A stretch of 6,224 bases of DNA from an uncultured Eubacteriales bacterium (GTDB lineage Bacteria; Bacillota; Clostridia; Oscillospirales; Oscillospiraceae), in assembly GCA_902475455.1 (NCBI GenBank), contig CABRZO010000149.1, positions 1 to 6,224 on the forward strand. Reading direction: 5' to 3'. The notes under the pieces are model-generated. The model ran no database searches and was not told the DNA's origin. It saw only the letters and a program-made list of their open reading frames with translations. Every line of letters starts with the position of its first letter. Position 1 is the first letter of the stretch. The translations under genes were made by a program, and so were the position numbers. Shown in pieces: positions 6,113 through 6,224 of this stretch.

Positions 6113-6224
6113 GCACTATATCTATTCCGGCGGGAAAAAGCTGCGCTGCGGCTTTACCACCGGCACTTGCGCCGCTCTGGCGGCCTCTGGGGCGGCCCAG
6201 CGGCTGCTGACGGGGCGCTGGCCG
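6102..6224 (+). CDS. cbiD: Cobalt-precorrin-5B C1-methyltransferase CbiD, N-terminal part (runs off window)
   Basis: The frame from ATG 6102 stays open for 41 codons to the window edge. The peptide begins MAFEHYIYSGGKKLRCGFTT and continues GTCAALAASGAAQRLL. The LRCGFTTGTCAA block is the N-terminal signature of CbiD. CbiD methylates C1 of the corrin macrocycle using S-adenosylmethionine in the anaerobic branch of cobalamin synthesis, in the cytoplasm. The start lies inside the last codons of the ATPase gene (11-base overlap in another frame), and a purine-rich stretch (6081-6090) lies 11 bases upstream, so translational coupling is likely. Its presence shows that the riboswitch-led operon continues into the corrin pathway beyond the window. 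The family usually has about 350-380 residues, so roughly a tenth is seen. Confidence 0.9.
   Translation, partial: MAFEHYIYSGGKKLRCGFTTGTCAALAASGAAQRLLTGRWP

Noticed and set aside
1..6224. Search for CRISPR arrays, insertion sequences, tRNA or integrase genes, attachment sites
   Set aside because: No regularly spaced repeats, terminal inverted repeats, transposase motifs or cloverleaf-like sequences were seen by eye; the genes are uniform in composition.

Overview
The window looks like chromosome of a GC-rich, Gram-positive anaerobe of the Clostridia, most likely an Oscillospiraceae-type gut bacterium (Flavonifractor/Intestinimonas-like). This is inferred from the lysine/arginine-rich Firmicute-style S21 tail, three proteins with classical lipoprotein signal peptides, purine-rich ribosome binding sites, and the anaerobic (early cobalt insertion) type of cobalamin genes. 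No mobile element, tRNA, CRISPR array or integrase is visible.

Layout. Positions 1-146 are the 3' end of rpsU (ribosomal protein S21), closed by a strong intrinsic terminator (155-190). A 608-base gap (147-754) follows. It holds two candidate sigma-A promoters, a cobalamin (B12) riboswitch aptamer (406-563) and an expression platform ending in an intrinsic terminator (664-689). An 8-bp antiterminator pairing (588-595 with 663-670) can be drawn that excludes this terminator. Downstream, all on the + strand and tightly packed, are: a lipoprotein form of the cobaltochelatase CbiK with extra N- and C-terminal modules (755-2362); a small lipoprotein (2433-2843) whose single domain resembles the C-terminal domain of that CbiK; a substrate-binding lipoprotein (2840-3982); a FecCD/BtuC-type permease (3985-4998); a FecE/BtuD-type ATPase with an extra C-terminal domain of about 110 residues (5003-6112); and the start of cbiD (6102 to the window edge). 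Four of the five junctions are gaps of at most 4 bases or short overlaps, so this reads as one operon.

How it may work. The riboswitch ties the whole set to the cell's B12 status, and cbiD commits it to corrin-ring synthesis. The surprise is that the chelatase, normally cytoplasmic, is predicted to be anchored outside the membrane with all three catalytic residues intact, next to a complete binding-protein-dependent importer and a second surface protein sharing its accessory domain. The best reading is a surface module that captures a tetrapyrrole or cobalt/iron chelate, handles its metal outside the cell, and imports the product for cobalamin synthesis. Substrate and direction of the chelatase reaction are inference.
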